The notes beneath the pieces were generated by a model. The model was not told where the DNA came from and searched no databases. It saw only the letters and a program-made list of their open reading frames with translations. Source: Opitutaceae bacterium (GTDB taxonomy: Bacteria; Verrucomicrobiota; Verrucomicrobiia; Opitutales; Opitutaceae). Taken from it: DNA of 23,939 nucleotides. Position 1 is the stretch's first letter. Each line of letters begins with the position of its first letter. The translations under genes were made by a program, and so were the position numbers. Below are positions 1 through 9,600 of the stretch, one piece after another. The DNA lies in the NCBI GenBank assembly GCA_025352845.1, contig JANXSC010000144.1, positions 1 to 23,939 on the forward strand, given 5' to 3'.

Positions 1-2609
1 TCACGCGTGCCGACGGCACGTTTCAAATCGGCGGGCTTGTCGCCGGCACTTACCGCCTCGTCGTGACCTCCGAGGGCGTTAACGACAAATCCGAGACGGT
101 CATCGTCGGCAGCGGACAGCAGCGCGAACTCGACCTCCGTCTCGCGTCCGCGATTGTGCAGCTCGGCGCGTTTACCGTCACCGCGCAGGCCGAGGGCCAG
201 GCGCAGGCGCTCAACCTCCAGCGTTTCAGCGACAGCATCCGCAAGATCGCCTCGCAGGACGCGCTCGCCACGGCGCGCGCGGGCGAGGTCGGCGAGGCGC
301 TCCAGACGCTCCCCGGCGTCTATCTCGAAATCTCCACGCACCAGCCGTCCCGCGCCGTGCTCCGCGGCGTGCAGGCGCAATACAACTCGCTCACCTTCGA
401 CGGCGTCCGCGCCGGCAACACCAACGCCGACCGCGCCGACACCGTGAGCGCGTTTCCCGCCGAGAGCCTCCAGCGCGTCGAGCTCTTCAAGTCTATCACG
501 CCTGATCTCCCCGGTGATGCCATCGGCGGCGCGATCAACCTCGTCTCGCGCCGCGCCTTCGATCTCTCTGCGCCGCTCTTCCGTCTCACGCTCGGGATGA
601 CCTACAACGACCAGCAGCAAAACTGGGACAAGCAGGCGAACCTCGACTACGGCCGCACGTTTTTCGACGGTCGCCTCGGGATTTTCATTTCGGCGAACCA
701 CTACCGCACCGACCGCGGCTACCACGAGGAGACTTTCAGCTACGGCCTCGATGCGCAGGATCGTTTCACGATCAGCAACCTCACGCTCCTCGACCGCGTG
801 GAGGACGATTCGTGGAAGCTCAAGGTCACCGGCTCCGTCGAATACAAGCTCACGCGCTCCACCATCCTCTCGCTCTCCGCGCTCTACTCCAACGACTCGC
901 GCTCCCTCGAGGATCGCCGCGCGATTTTCTCCGGCGGCACGCGCACGCTCCTCACGCCCGACACCTTCAGCATCGCCGGCGCGCGCCTCGGCCTCGACCG
1001 CCGCTTCCGCACGCCGGTGAGCGTCACGCGCCAGCTCGGTCTCGGCGCGCGGCACGACTTCGACCTCTGGGACATCGACTACCGCGCGACCTGCATTCGC
1101 GCGACCAACCACTACGAGGAAACTTTCTATCCCGCGGTGCGCAGCCCCGCGACGAACTTCGCCGTCGATCGCAGTGTGCGCGATTTCCCTTCTTACCGCG
1201 GCACGAGCGGCGTGAACTTCAACAACCCCGCGATCTACGAGCACAACATCGTCCAGCGCTCGCAGTTTCCCACGAGCGACGACGGCCTCTCGCTCCAGCT
1301 CAACGCCCGCCGCGCGCTGCCCGCCATCGCGACGAAGTCCTACCTCAAGACCGGCGCGAGCTACAGCTCCCGCTGGTGGTCCGCCTCCGCCGGCGGTATC
1401 GGCAGTTGGAATTACACCGGCCCGTCGCCCCTCAGCGCCGCCGCGTTCATGGAGCCCTACAACAACTCGCGCTACCTCAACGAGGCCCCGCGCGGCGCGC
1501 TCCTCATCCCGAATATCAACGTGAACCTCGATGCGTTTCTCGATGCGTTCTACAAGCAGCCGACGCTCTTCACGCGCCAGGCGCTCGCCTCCGATCTCCT
1601 CATTCTGCAAAACACGAAGAGCCTCGTGGAGCGCATCGGCGCCGCGTATGCGATGGGCTCGTTCACCTTCGGGAAACTCGGCGTGCTCACCGGCGCGCGC
1701 CTCGAAAATACCGACTACTCCGGCAAGGCCTACCGCGTGAGCCAGAGCACGACCGCCATCACCGGGGTCACGCGGGCGAATGTTTCCCTGCGCGACACGC
1801 AGGCGCTGCCCGGGGTGCATCTCAACTACACGTTCTCGCCGCGCCTCATCGCGCGCGCCGCGATCTACAAGACCATCGCGCGCCCTGCCGGCTCCGACCT
1901 CCTGCCCGGCTCCGTCATCAACGACACCGCCCGCACCATCACCGAGGGTAATCCCAACCTCAAGGTCACGGAGTCCACCAACTACGACGTGAGCCTCGAA
2001 TATTATCTGAAGCCCATCGGCGTGCTGTCGGCGGGCGCATTCAAGAAGGACATCGACGGCTTCTTTTACAACAACGCCGCCACCGTCGTCGGTGGAGTTT
2101 ACGACGGCTATTCGATCAGCAACATCACGCTCGGCCGGGGCGGCAAGGTCGAGGGCCTCGAACTCGAGTGGCAGCAGCGCCTCACATTTCTGCCCGGCCT
2201 CTTCTCCAGTTTCACACTCGGCTCCAATTTCACCTGGATCACCTCGCAGGGAAACTATCCCACGCGTCCGGGCGCGCACCTCACGTTCGCCGGCACCGCG
2301 CCGCGCAACGGCAACGTCAACCTCTCCTTCGCGCGCGGCGGCCTCGACGTGCGCGCCTACTACAACTACCGCGACACCGTGCTCTCCACCATCGGCGCGC
2401 GCGCGTTGCTCGACGTGTCTGAGCAGGCGCGGAAGACCATCGACGTCTCCGCGCGCTACAAGCCGAGGCAAAGCCGCTTCGCCTACGCCATCGTCGCAAA
2501 AAATCTCGGTAACGACCCACGCATTACCTGGCAGGGCGACCGCGGAAATCCCCGCAGCGTGCGCTACTTCGACTGGTCCGTGAGCACCAGCGTGAGCTGC
2601 GATTTCTGA
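1..2609 (+). CDS. TonB-dependent receptor, 5' end outside the window
   Basis: Outer-membrane beta-barrel receptor for TonB-driven import of a large substrate, probably a glycan fragment. The frame is open from base 3 to the TGA at 2607-2609 (868 visible residues) and has no start inside the window; the GTG at 63 is internal. Visible residues 1-48 are the end of a carboxypeptidase-regulatory-like beta-sandwich (DGTFQIGGLVAGTYRL). A TonB-box-like stretch FTVTAQ is at about 56-61. The plug follows, with LPGVYLE, VLRGVQAQYNSLTFDGVR and GDAIGGAINLVSRRAF, which match plug-domain signatures. The rest is barrel, alternating aromatic and polar, ending in SVSTSVSCDF with the C-terminal Phe usual for outer-membrane proteins. 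The family is clear; the substrate is unknown. Its position ahead of the sugar operons suggests carbohydrate uptake, which is inference. Confidence 0.93.
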   Translation, partial: TRADGTFQIGGLVAGTYRLVVTSEGVNDKSETVIVGSGQQRELDLRLASAIVQLGAFTVTAQAEGQAQALNLQRFSDSIRKIASQDALATARAGEVGEALQTLPGVYLEISTHQPSRAVLRGVQAQYNSLTFDGVRAGNTNADRADTVSAFPAESLQRVELFKSITPDLPGDAIGGAINLVSRRAFDLSAPLFRLTLGMTYNDQQQNWDKQANLDYGRTFFDGRLGIFISANHYRTDRGYHEETFSYGLDAQDRFTISNLTLLDRVEDDSWKLKVTGSVEYKLTRSTILSLSALYSNDSRSLEDRRAIFSGGTRTLLTPDTFSIAGARLGLDRRFRTPVSVTRQLGLGARHDFDLWDIDYRATCIRATNHYEETFYPAVRSPATNFAVDRSVRDFPSYRGTSGVNFNNPAIYEHNIVQRSQFPTSDDGLSLQLNARRALPAIATKSYLKTGASYSSRWWSASAGGIGSWNYTGPSPLSAAAFMEPYNNSRYLNEAPRGALLIPNINVNLDAFLDAFYKQPTLFTRQALASDLLILQNTKSLVERIGAAYAMGSFTFGKLGVLTGARLENTDYSGKAYRVSQSTTAITGVTRANVSLRDTQALPGVHLNYTFSPRLIARAAIYKTIARPAGSDLLPGSVINDTARTITEGNPNLKVTESTNYDVSLEYYLKPIGVLSAGAFKKDIDGFFYNNAATVVGGVYDGYSISNITLGRGGKVEGLELEWQQRLTFLPGLFSSFTLGSNFTWITSQGNYPTRPGAHLTFAGTAPRNGNVNLSFARGGLDVRAYYNYRDTVLSTIGARALLDVSEQARKTIDVSARYKPRQSRFAYAIVAKNLGNDPRITWQGDRGNPRSVRYFDWSVSTSVSCDF

Positions 2610-2648
2610 TTCGCGCCGTCGGTTTCTGCGCCCCCGCGTTGCGTGACT

Positions 2649-2654
2649 CCGGTC
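2649..2654. repeat. Probable target-site duplication, left copy
   Basis: CCGGTC sits immediately outside the left terminal repeat. The same hexamer sits immediately outside the right one at 2806-2811. A 7-bp reading (CCGGTCG) is possible if the first G of the element is counted with the flank. Confidence 0.6.
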
Positions 2655-2805
2655 GGGTGTAACAGGAAGTGAGGTCAGCGTTCGGAGTGGCACGGGCATC
2701 TTGCCCGTGGGATCGAATCGAGGAGGCCTCCAGCCTCCTCGGACACGGGCGGGACGCCCGTGCCACGCACCAGACACCGAGCTGACCTCACTTCCTGTTA
2801 CACCC
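2655..2805. mobile_element. MITE-like element with 25-bp terminal inverted repeats
   Basis: Bases 2655-2679 and 2781-2805 are perfect inverted repeats of 25 bp, starting GGGTGTAACAGG on the outside. The hexamer CCGGTC directly abuts both ends (2649-2654 and 2806-2811), as expected for a target-site duplication. Inside are an 11-bp inverted pair (2687-2697 with 2756-2766) and three small hairpins: 2691-2709 (loop TCT), 2719-2741 (loop CTCCA) and 2744-2762 (loop GGA). There is no room for a transposase, so any movement would need one acting in trans. The parent family is not recognised. Transcribed, the whole unit would fold into one branched stem and could also end or process the receptor transcript. 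Confidence 0.75.
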
Positions 2806-2811
2806 CCGGTC
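2806..2811. repeat. Probable target-site duplication, right copy
   Basis: CCGGTC directly follows the right terminal repeat and matches 2649-2654 exactly. Removing the element and one copy restores a continuous flank. Confidence 0.6.
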
Positions 2812-2900
2812 GCAGCGGCCCAACTTCGCGCTCGACTACCCGTGGGCGCGGAAAACCATATCCCGCCGTTCCGGCTGCACGGCGATCCCCTCCGCACTTC

Positions 2901-3701
2901 ATGTCCCGACCCTCTGCCATTGCCATCGCGGCACATCCCGACGACATCGAGTTCACGATGGCCGGGACGCTGCTCCTGTTGCGCGACGCGGGTTGGGACA
3001 CGCACTATCTCAATATCTCCACGGGCTCGGGCGGCAGTCTCGTCCACGGTCCCGCGGCGCTGCGGCGCATCCGCCGGCGCGAGGGCATCGCCGCGGCGCG
3101 CGTGCTCGGCGCGACGTTTCACGAGAGCGCGACGGATGATCTCGAGATTCTCTACACGGTGCCGCTCCTGCGCTGGCTCACAGGCGTGATCCGCGCGGTG
3201 AAACCGACGATTGTGCTCACGCACCCGCCGGTCGACTACATGGAGGATCACACCAACGCGTGCCGGCTCGCGGTGACGGCGACGTTTGCGCGCGGCGTGC
3301 GGAATTTCGCTTCGTCGCCGCGTCGTGGCGGCTGGGCAGGCGAGACGGCTGTTTACCACGCGATGCCGCATGGCTTGCAGGACAACCTGCGGCGGCGCGT
3401 CACGCCCGGGGCGTTTGTCGATACCGCCAGGGTGCAGGCAAAAAAACTCGCCGCGCTCGAGTGCCACACCTCGCAGCACGCCTGGCTCCAGGCCACGCAG
3501 GGCATGAATTCCTACCTGCGCTCGATGGAAGCAAAGTCCCGCGCGGTGGGCCGGATGTCGCGGCGTTTCGCGCACGCGGAAGGTTGGTGGCGGCACTCGC
3601 ACATGGGCTTCACCGCGTCGCCCGCCGCGGATCCGTTGCGCGAGGCGCTCGGGAAAAAATACCGGGTGAATCCCGCGTTTGAGCGCTTGTGTCGCGAATA
3701 A
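2901..3701 (+). CDS. PIG-L family deacetylase
   Basis: Predicted zinc-dependent de-N-acetylase of the PIG-L/LmbE superfamily (GlcNAc-PI deacetylase, MshB and BshB relatives), 266 residues, which fits the family. The metal motif AHPDD is at residues 11-15, close to the N-terminus as usual. The second motif HPPVDYMEDH is at 108-117 and supplies further ligands. The open frame extends upstream to 2760, but those residues are non-homologous and run into the right repeat of the MITE-like element, so ATG 2901 is preferred. There is no obvious signal peptide, so it is probably cytoplasmic. It is the first gene of a seven-gene run; the next gene begins 36 bp downstream. The exact substrate (acetylated amino sugar or other N-acyl compound) is not determined. 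Confidence 0.88.
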   Translation: MSRPSAIAIAAHPDDIEFTMAGTLLLLRDAGWDTHYLNISTGSGGSLVHGPAALRRIRRREGIAAARVLGATFHESATDDLEILYTVPLLRWLTGVIRAVKPTIVLTHPPVDYMEDHTNACRLAVTATFARGVRNFASSPRRGGWAGETAVYHAMPHGLQDNLRRRVTPGAFVDTARVQAKKLAALECHTSQHAWLQATQGMNSYLRSMEAKSRAVGRMSRRFAHAEGWWRHSHMGFTASPAADPLREALGKKYRVNPAFERLCRE

Positions 3702-3737
3702 TTTGTCTTCACCGCTGCCGTCCGTTTTTGCCCTTCC

Positions 3738-4466
3738 ATGAAATTACCCCTCATCCTTGCATCCCTTCTGTCCCTTTCGTCCTCGTCCCTCCTCGCCGCC
3801 GAGCCCGCTCCGGTCCGCGCCACCATCGACGCCACCGGCACCGGCCCCGGCTGGCGCGCGCTCGGCGCTTCGGATTTTGCGCCGGTTAACAGCGCCCCCG
3901 ACACCTGGTCCTGGAAATCCGACGGCCTCCACTGCACCGGCCAGCCTGTGAGCGTGCTCCGCACCGCGAAGGAATACGCGAACTTCGAGATGGTCGTCGA
4001 GTGGATGCACCTGAAGTCCGCGGGCAACTCCGGCGTTTTCGTCTGGGCCACGCCCGCCTCGATCGAGAAACTCACAAAGGAGGCGAAGCCCGGCCTGCCT
4101 GACGGCATCGAGGTGCAGATCCTCGATCACGGCTACATGGAGCAGTTCAAGGCGAAGAATCCGACGAAGCCGGCGGATTGGTTCACGACCAACGGCGACG
4201 TTTTCGCCGTGCGCGTGAAGCTGAATCACTTCGAGCCGCGATCACCCAACGGCACCCGTAGTTTCCCGCGGAAAAACACCACGCGCGGCTTCGGCGAGTG
4301 GAACCACTACTACATCCGCGCGATCAACGGCGAACTCCGCCTTTGGGTAAACGGCGAGGAAGTCTCCGGCGGCAACGGCGCCGATCCCGCGCGCGGTTTC
4401 CTCTGCCTCGAATCCGAGGGCTCGCCGATTCATTTCCGTACGCTGCGGATTCGCGAGCTGCCTTGA
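3738..4466 (+). CDS. DUF1080 protein (3-keto-disaccharide hydrolase-like), secreted
   Basis: A 242-residue protein with a clear signal peptide (residues 1 to about 21, KLPLILASLLSLSSSSLLAA). The rest is a concanavalin-like jelly roll typical of DUF1080: FEMVVEWMHLKSAGNSGVFVW, then DGIEVQILDHGY, then GEWNHYYIRAINGELRLWVNG and a final FRTLRIREL strand. DUF1080 members are annotated as 3-keto-disaccharide hydrolases, cleaving glycosides already oxidised at C3. That activity is a family assignment, not visible here. It lies between the PIG-L gene and the DUF5009 gene (16 bp to the next), in one probable transcript. The start is preceded by a pyrimidine-rich tract (TTTTTGCCCTTCC), with no Shine-Dalgarno sequence. 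A second, divergent DUF1080 gene ends this operon. Confidence 0.85.
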   Translation: MKLPLILASLLSLSSSSLLAAEPAPVRATIDATGTGPGWRALGASDFAPVNSAPDTWSWKSDGLHCTGQPVSVLRTAKEYANFEMVVEWMHLKSAGNSGVFVWATPASIEKLTKEAKPGLPDGIEVQILDHGYMEQFKAKNPTKPADWFTTNGDVFAVRVKLNHFEPRSPNGTRSFPRKNTTRGFGEWNHYYIRAINGELRLWVNGEEVSGGNGADPARGFLCLESEGSPIHFRTLRIRELP

Positions 4467-4482
4467 GCAAATCGGAATCGCG

Positions 4483-5700
4483 ATGAATCCTGCCGCACCA
4501 GCTTCGCCCACCGTCGCCGTGCCCTCGTCCTCGCCGCGGCTGCTCTCCCTCGATGCCTACCGCGGCTTCATTATGGTGTGCCTCGCATTTGGTGGCTTCG
4601 GTTTGGCGGGCACGGCGCGCAACCACCTGAAGGCCGATCCCGACTCATCCTTTTGGAAAACGATCGAGTGGTTCTGGGAGCACGGTGAGTGGGTCGGCTG
4701 CAGTTTCTGGGACCTCATCATGCCGGCGTTCACCTTCATGGTGGGAATGGCCATGGCGTATTCCTATCTGCGCCGACAGCGCGAGGGCCACTCGACCGCA
4801 CGGATGTTTCGCCACGCCTGCACGCGCGCGCTCATCCTCATCGCACTCGCGATTTTTCTCACGACGAGTGATGGGAAGGAAACGCGGTGGATCTTTACCA
4901 ACGTCCTCGCGCAGATCGGGCTCGGCTACCCGCTGCTCTTCCTGTGCTGGAATCGCGGCTGGCGGGTGCAGGTGATCGCCGCGGCGGTCGCGCTCGGCGC
5001 GACATGGATCGCGTTTGTCGCGCACGGCGGCACGGGCGAACTCGGGCCGGGCGTGACGGCGGAGTGGGCGGCGCGGAACCAGGCAAACCTCGCCGCCGCG
5101 TGGCACAAGAACGCGAATGTCTTTCACGTCTTCGACACGTGGTTCCTCAATCTCTTCCCGGCGTCGAAACCCTTTGTGTTTAACGAGGGCGGCTACCAGA
5201 CGCTCAACTTCATCCCGAACCTCGCCACGATGATCTTCGGCCTCATGGCCGGCGAGTGGCTGCGCTCCGCCGCCGAGCCCGCGCGCAAACTCCGCGTGCT
5301 CCTGTTCGCGGGCGTGGCGCTGCTCGCGGCCGGTTACGGGCTCGATGCCGTCGGAATCATTCCCGCCGTGAAACGCATCTGGACGCCGTCGTTCGGGCTG
5401 CTCTCGACGGGCTGGTGCGTGCTCATGCTCGCAGTGTTCTACTGGGCGATTGATCTGCGCGGGTGGGCGCGCTGGGCGCAGTTCTTCGTCATCGCGGGCG
5501 CGAATTCCATCGCGCTCTACTGCATGGGCCAGCTGATGAAGGGCTGGGTCGGCTCCATCTGGCGCGCCCATCTTGGCCAAAAATTTTTCCAGCTCGCCGG
5601 CCCGCTTTGGGAGCCGACCATCCGCGGCATCGTCGTCGGCTTCACGCTCTGGGCCGTGTGCTGGTGGATGTGGCGACGAAAAATTTTCCTCCGCATCTGA
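4483..5700 (+). CDS. DUF5009 / NagX-like membrane acyltransferase
   Basis: A polytopic inner-membrane protein of 405 residues with roughly ten hydrophobic segments, related to heparan-alpha-glucosaminide N-acetyltransferase (HGSNAT), bacterial NagX and COG4299. The N-terminal signature RLLSLDAYRGFIM (about 19-31) is characteristic of the family. The next conserved block, HGEWVGCSFWDLIMPAF (from His67), corresponds to the H-x-x-W-x-G-x-x-x-x-D-L-I-x-P region of NagX/HGSNAT. Human HGSNAT transfers acetyl from cytosolic acetyl-CoA to a terminal glucosamine on the other side of the membrane. Whether this protein acetylates an amino sugar is inference, supported by its PIG-L and NagB-like neighbours. 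The gap to the next gene is 24 bp. Confidence 0.85.
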   Translation: MNPAAPASPTVAVPSSSPRLLSLDAYRGFIMVCLAFGGFGLAGTARNHLKADPDSSFWKTIEWFWEHGEWVGCSFWDLIMPAFTFMVGMAMAYSYLRRQREGHSTARMFRHACTRALILIALAIFLTTSDGKETRWIFTNVLAQIGLGYPLLFLCWNRGWRVQVIAAAVALGATWIAFVAHGGTGELGPGVTAEWAARNQANLAAAWHKNANVFHVFDTWFLNLFPASKPFVFNEGGYQTLNFIPNLATMIFGLMAGEWLRSAAEPARKLRVLLFAGVALLAAGYGLDAVGIIPAVKRIWTPSFGLLSTGWCVLMLAVFYWAIDLRGWARWAQFFVIAGANSIALYCMGQLMKGWVGSIWRAHLGQKFFQLAGPLWEPTIRGIVVGFTLWAVCWWMWRRKIFLRI

Positions 5701-5724
5701 CGCGTCTCGCGCAACGATTTTCCC

Positions 5725-6657
5725 ATGCCCCGCGCAAAATCCTCCCTCGCCCCCGATTGGTGGGACTACACGACCCTCGATCGCGAACTCATCGCCGATG
5801 CCGCCGCGCTCACACCGGAGAAACTGCGCCGGCTTTCTCGCCCGGGTTTCAAGATCGTCTTCTACGACACGCTCGAGGATTTCTACTGCGCCGAGGCGCT
5901 CGAATATATCCACGCTTGGAAACAGGCCACGCCCGACAATCCCGCCGGCATCTGCGGTCCCATCGGCCCCACCGAACAACTCCCGCTCGTGGCCCGCATC
6001 GCCAACGAGATCGGCCTCAAGCTCCACCACGCGCATTTCTGGGGCATGGACGAATGGGTGATCGATGGCGCCTCGGTGCCGGTCTCGCATCCCCTCTCCT
6101 TCGAGCGCGCCGACCGCGAGCTGTGTTTCGATCACATTGATCGGAAACTCGTGATGCCCGACGCGAATCTCCATTTCCCCGCCGCCGACACGCGCGCTTA
6201 TCGCGCGTCGTGGGACGCCGGCGTGCGCTGCGTCGTCATGCAGGGCGGGCAGGGCGACATCAAGCACTGGGCCTTCAACGACCCGCTTCCGCGTCGCGGA
6301 AAATTCAAAAACTCTCCGCCCACCGCCGCCGATTATCGCAAGCTCACCACGCGCGTTGTCGATCTCCACCCCGTCACCATCGCGCAAAATGCCCGCACCT
6401 CCGGCGGGGGCAACGTCACGCTCGTCCCCACGCAGGCCGTGACCGTCGGCCCCGTCGAAACATGGAAGACCGAAAAGGTTTCCATCTGGCACGCCGGCGC
6501 GCACGACAATCCGTTCGGCCAGCGCCTCACCGCGCTGATGATCGCGAAGGGCATCGTGGACACCGCCGTGCCGATGTCGCTGCTCGCCGATCATCCCAAC
6601 GTCCAGTTCAACTACTACCGGGGCGGTCTCGGCTCGTGCGCCGTTGAAATGCACTGA
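5725..6657 (+). CDS. NagB-like glucosamine-6-phosphate isomerase/deaminase homologue, divergent
   Basis: 310 residues, aligning along its length with the NagB fold (glucosamine-6-phosphate deaminase, a cytosolic enzyme giving fructose-6-phosphate and ammonia). GMDEW (107-111) matches the NMDEY block of E. coli NagB with its Asp72. HPLSFERADRELCFDHID matches the HPESY...FFDHVD helix. GGQGDIKHWAFNDP (174-187) matches GGVGNDGHIAFNEP. In that block His181 aligns with His143, but the Asp (178) is one residue further from the His than Asp141 is, and Asp186 replaces Glu148. The N-terminal extension and active-site changes suggest a substrate or reaction different from canonical NagB. The start ATG follows GATTTTCCC. 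It sits in the operon 20 bp before the PSD1 gene. Confidence 0.8.
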   Translation: MPRAKSSLAPDWWDYTTLDRELIADAAALTPEKLRRLSRPGFKIVFYDTLEDFYCAEALEYIHAWKQATPDNPAGICGPIGPTEQLPLVARIANEIGLKLHHAHFWGMDEWVIDGASVPVSHPLSFERADRELCFDHIDRKLVMPDANLHFPAADTRAYRASWDAGVRCVVMQGGQGDIKHWAFNDPLPRRGKFKNSPPTAADYRKLTTRVVDLHPVTIAQNARTSGGGNVTLVPTQAVTVGPVETWKTEKVSIWHAGAHDNPFGQRLTALMIAKGIVDTAVPMSLLADHPNVQFNYYRGGLGSCAVEMH

Positions 6658-6677
6658 TCTCCGCCTATTTTCTCCGC

Positions 6678-9600
6678 ATGACTTTCCGTTGGCGTTTTCT
6701 CCCCGCAGCATTTGCTCCGGTGCTCGGCCTTTTCGGCGCCGAGCCGGCGGTTTCCTTCAACCGCGACATCCGCCCGATTCTCTCCGACAACTGTTTCGCG
6801 TGCCACGGCGCCGACGCCGGCTCGCGCAAGGCCGGCCTCCGTCTCGATGATCGTGCCGCCGCGCTCGTCGGCGGCAAATCCGGCGAGCCCGCCATCGTCC
6901 CGGGTCAGCCGGCGAAAAGTGAGCTGCTCCAACGCGTGCGCTCGCCCCACGAAGACGAGGCGATGCCGCCGCCCGACAAGAAGCCGCGCCTCAAGCCCGC
7001 CGAAATCGCCAAACTTGAACGCTGGATCGCGAACGGCGCCGCCTACGAATCGCACTGGTCCTTCATCGCACCGACCGCGGCCACGTTCCCCGCCATCGGG
7101 AATCAAAAATCCAAAATCGAAAATCCCATCGACGCGTTCGTCGCCGCCCGTCTGCGCCGCGAGAAATTCTCGCCCGCCCCTGCAGCCGACGCTGCCACGC
7201 TTGCGCGCCGACTCCACCTCGATGTGACCGGTCTGCCGCCGACGCCCGCCGAGGTGGCCGCGTTTTCGCACGACGGTTTTTCCGCCACATTGGATCGCTT
7301 GCTCGCGCGACCCGCTTACGGCGAGAAATGGGCGCGCCACTGGCTCGATGCCGCGCGTTATGCCGACAGCAACGGCTACGAAAAGGATCTCCCGCGCGAG
7401 CAGTGGGCGTGGCGTGACTGGGTGATCGACGCTTTCAACCGCGATTTGCCCTACGATAAATTCATTGTCGAACAGATCGCCGGCGATTTGCTGCCCGATG
7501 CGACGCCCGAGCAGATCATCGCGACGGGATTTCTGCGCAACAGCATGATCAACGAGGAGGGTGCCATCGTGCCCGAGCAGTTTCGCAAGGAGGAGATGTT
7601 CGACCGCATGGACTGTGTGGGCAAGGCCGTGCTCGGCCTCACGCTCCAGTGTGCGCAGTGCCACACGCACAAATTTGATCCTATCTCGCACGACGAATAT
7701 TTCGGGCTCTTCGCGTTTCTCAACAACACTTACGAGGCGCAGTCGTGGGTTCACACCTCCGATCAGCGGAAACAAATTGCCGACCTCGATCGCGTGATCG
7801 CCGAACTCGAGGCGCGGCTGCGCAACGAGCGACCAAATTGGGAAAAGGAACTTGCCGCGTGGGAGGAGGGCGTGCGCGCGCAACTGATCCCGTGGACGCC
7901 GTTCGTGGCCACCGAACTCGGCAGCGACAGCGGCCTCAACCACCCGACGCAGGAGGCCGATGGCTCGATTCTCACGCTCGGCCATCCCACGACGCGCGGC
8001 GCGATCTACGCGATCACCGAGCAGCTGCTCAACGGCGTTACCGGCCTGCGCTTCGAGGCCCTCACGCACGGCGACCTCACGTTTCGCGGCCCTGGTCGGA
8101 GCCGCTACGGGACGTGGGCCGTGAGTGAGCTCAAGTTTTCCGTGAAAGTCCCCGGTGGAAAAGAGTGGCAGCCGTTGCGCCTCCAGAACGCCACCGCCGA
8201 TTTCTCCGAGCCCGCGGACAAACTCGAGGAGGAGTGGAAGGCCGACTTTGACAAGGAAGGCAAACGCACGCGGGGCCCCGTCGCGTTCATGGTCGATGGC
8301 GACAAGCTCACCGGCTGGCGCGCCGATCGCGGGCCCGGCCGGCGCAACCAACCTTCGGTCGCCGCCGTTCAATTCGAGTGTCCGATCGAGTATCCCGTTG
8401 GCACCAAGTTCCGCGTCGACATCGTCACCGACCACGGTGGCAGCAGCAGCGACCGCTCCAACAGCATGGTCGGCTGCCTGCGACTCGGCTTCACCACCGA
8501 AAAAGATCCGCGCGTCCCGCCCGTCGATCACACCGCGGTGCTCGCGCTCACCGTGCCGCCCGCACAGCGCACCGAGGCACAGCGGCGCGCGATCTTCACC
8601 GCTTGGCGGCAGTCACTCTCCGAGGCGAAAGAAATCAACGGCGCGATCGCCGCGGCGTGGGAAAAATATCCGCCGGGGCCAACCTCCGTTCTCCATTTGG
8701 CCGAACGCTCGACGGCGGACACGCGCCCCACGCACCTCCTCGATCGCGGCGCGTGGGATCGGCCGAAGCATGCGGTCGCGCCGGGTGTGCCGGCGGCACT
8801 GCACCCGTTTCCCGCGGACGCGCCGCGCAGCCGCCTCGGTTTCGCGCGCTGGCTGGTCGATCCGCACTCGCCGCTCACGGCGCGCGTCGCGGTGAACCGC
8901 GTGTGGCAGGCGGTCTTCGGCACCGGCCTCGTGGAGACTGCGGAGGACTTCGGCACGCGCGCGCCCATTCCCGAATATCTCGACGTGCTTGATGCGCTCG
9001 CCGTCGATTTCATGGCGCACGGCTGGAGCCAGAAACATCTGCTCAAAACGATTCTCTCCACCGCCACCTACCGGCAGTCGTCCGTCGCCTCGCCCGCATT
9101 TCTCGAACGCGATCCGAACAACCGCCTCCTCGCGCGCGGGCCGCGTTTCCGACTAGAGGCCGAGGTCGTGCGCGACACCGCGCTCGGGATCGCGGGATTA
9201 CTTTCATCCAAGGTCGGCGGCCCGAGTATTTTCCCACCGGTCCCGCAGAGCGTGATCGATTACAACTACGTCAAGCCGACCTACTGGATTCCCGCGCAGG
9301 GTGCGGACCGCTACCGCCGCGCGCTCTACGTTTTCCGCAAACGCTCCATGCCCGACCCCGTGATGAGTGTGTTCGATGCGCCGAACGCCGATACCGCGTG
9401 CGCCCGCCGCCCGCGCTCCAATACTCCGCTCGCCGCCCTCACAAGCCTCAACGAGCCTGTCTTCGTCGAGGCCGCGCAGGCGCTCGCGCTCCGCGTGCTG
9501 CGCGAAGGTGGTCGCACCGACGCCGAGCGTGCCGACTACGCCTACCGCCTCTGCACCGCGCGCCCGATTCGCGACAACGAGCGTGCGACTCTAACTGCGC

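Noticed and set aside
2760..2900. N-terminal extension of the PIG-L gene
   Set aside because: The 47 extra residues are translated from the end of the MITE-like element and the spacer. The AHPDD motif normally lies within about 15 residues of the start, as it does from ATG 2901.
4645..6711. 688-codon open frame on the minus strand
   Set aside because: It lies antisense to the DUF5009 and NagB-like genes, is rich in Arg, Glu, His and Gly without motifs, and comes from the high third-position GC of the real genes.
6615..8531. 638-codon open frame on the minus strand
   Set aside because: It is antisense to the PSD1 gene, whose CxxCH and DUF1549 motifs are unambiguous; no homologous feature was seen in the antisense product.
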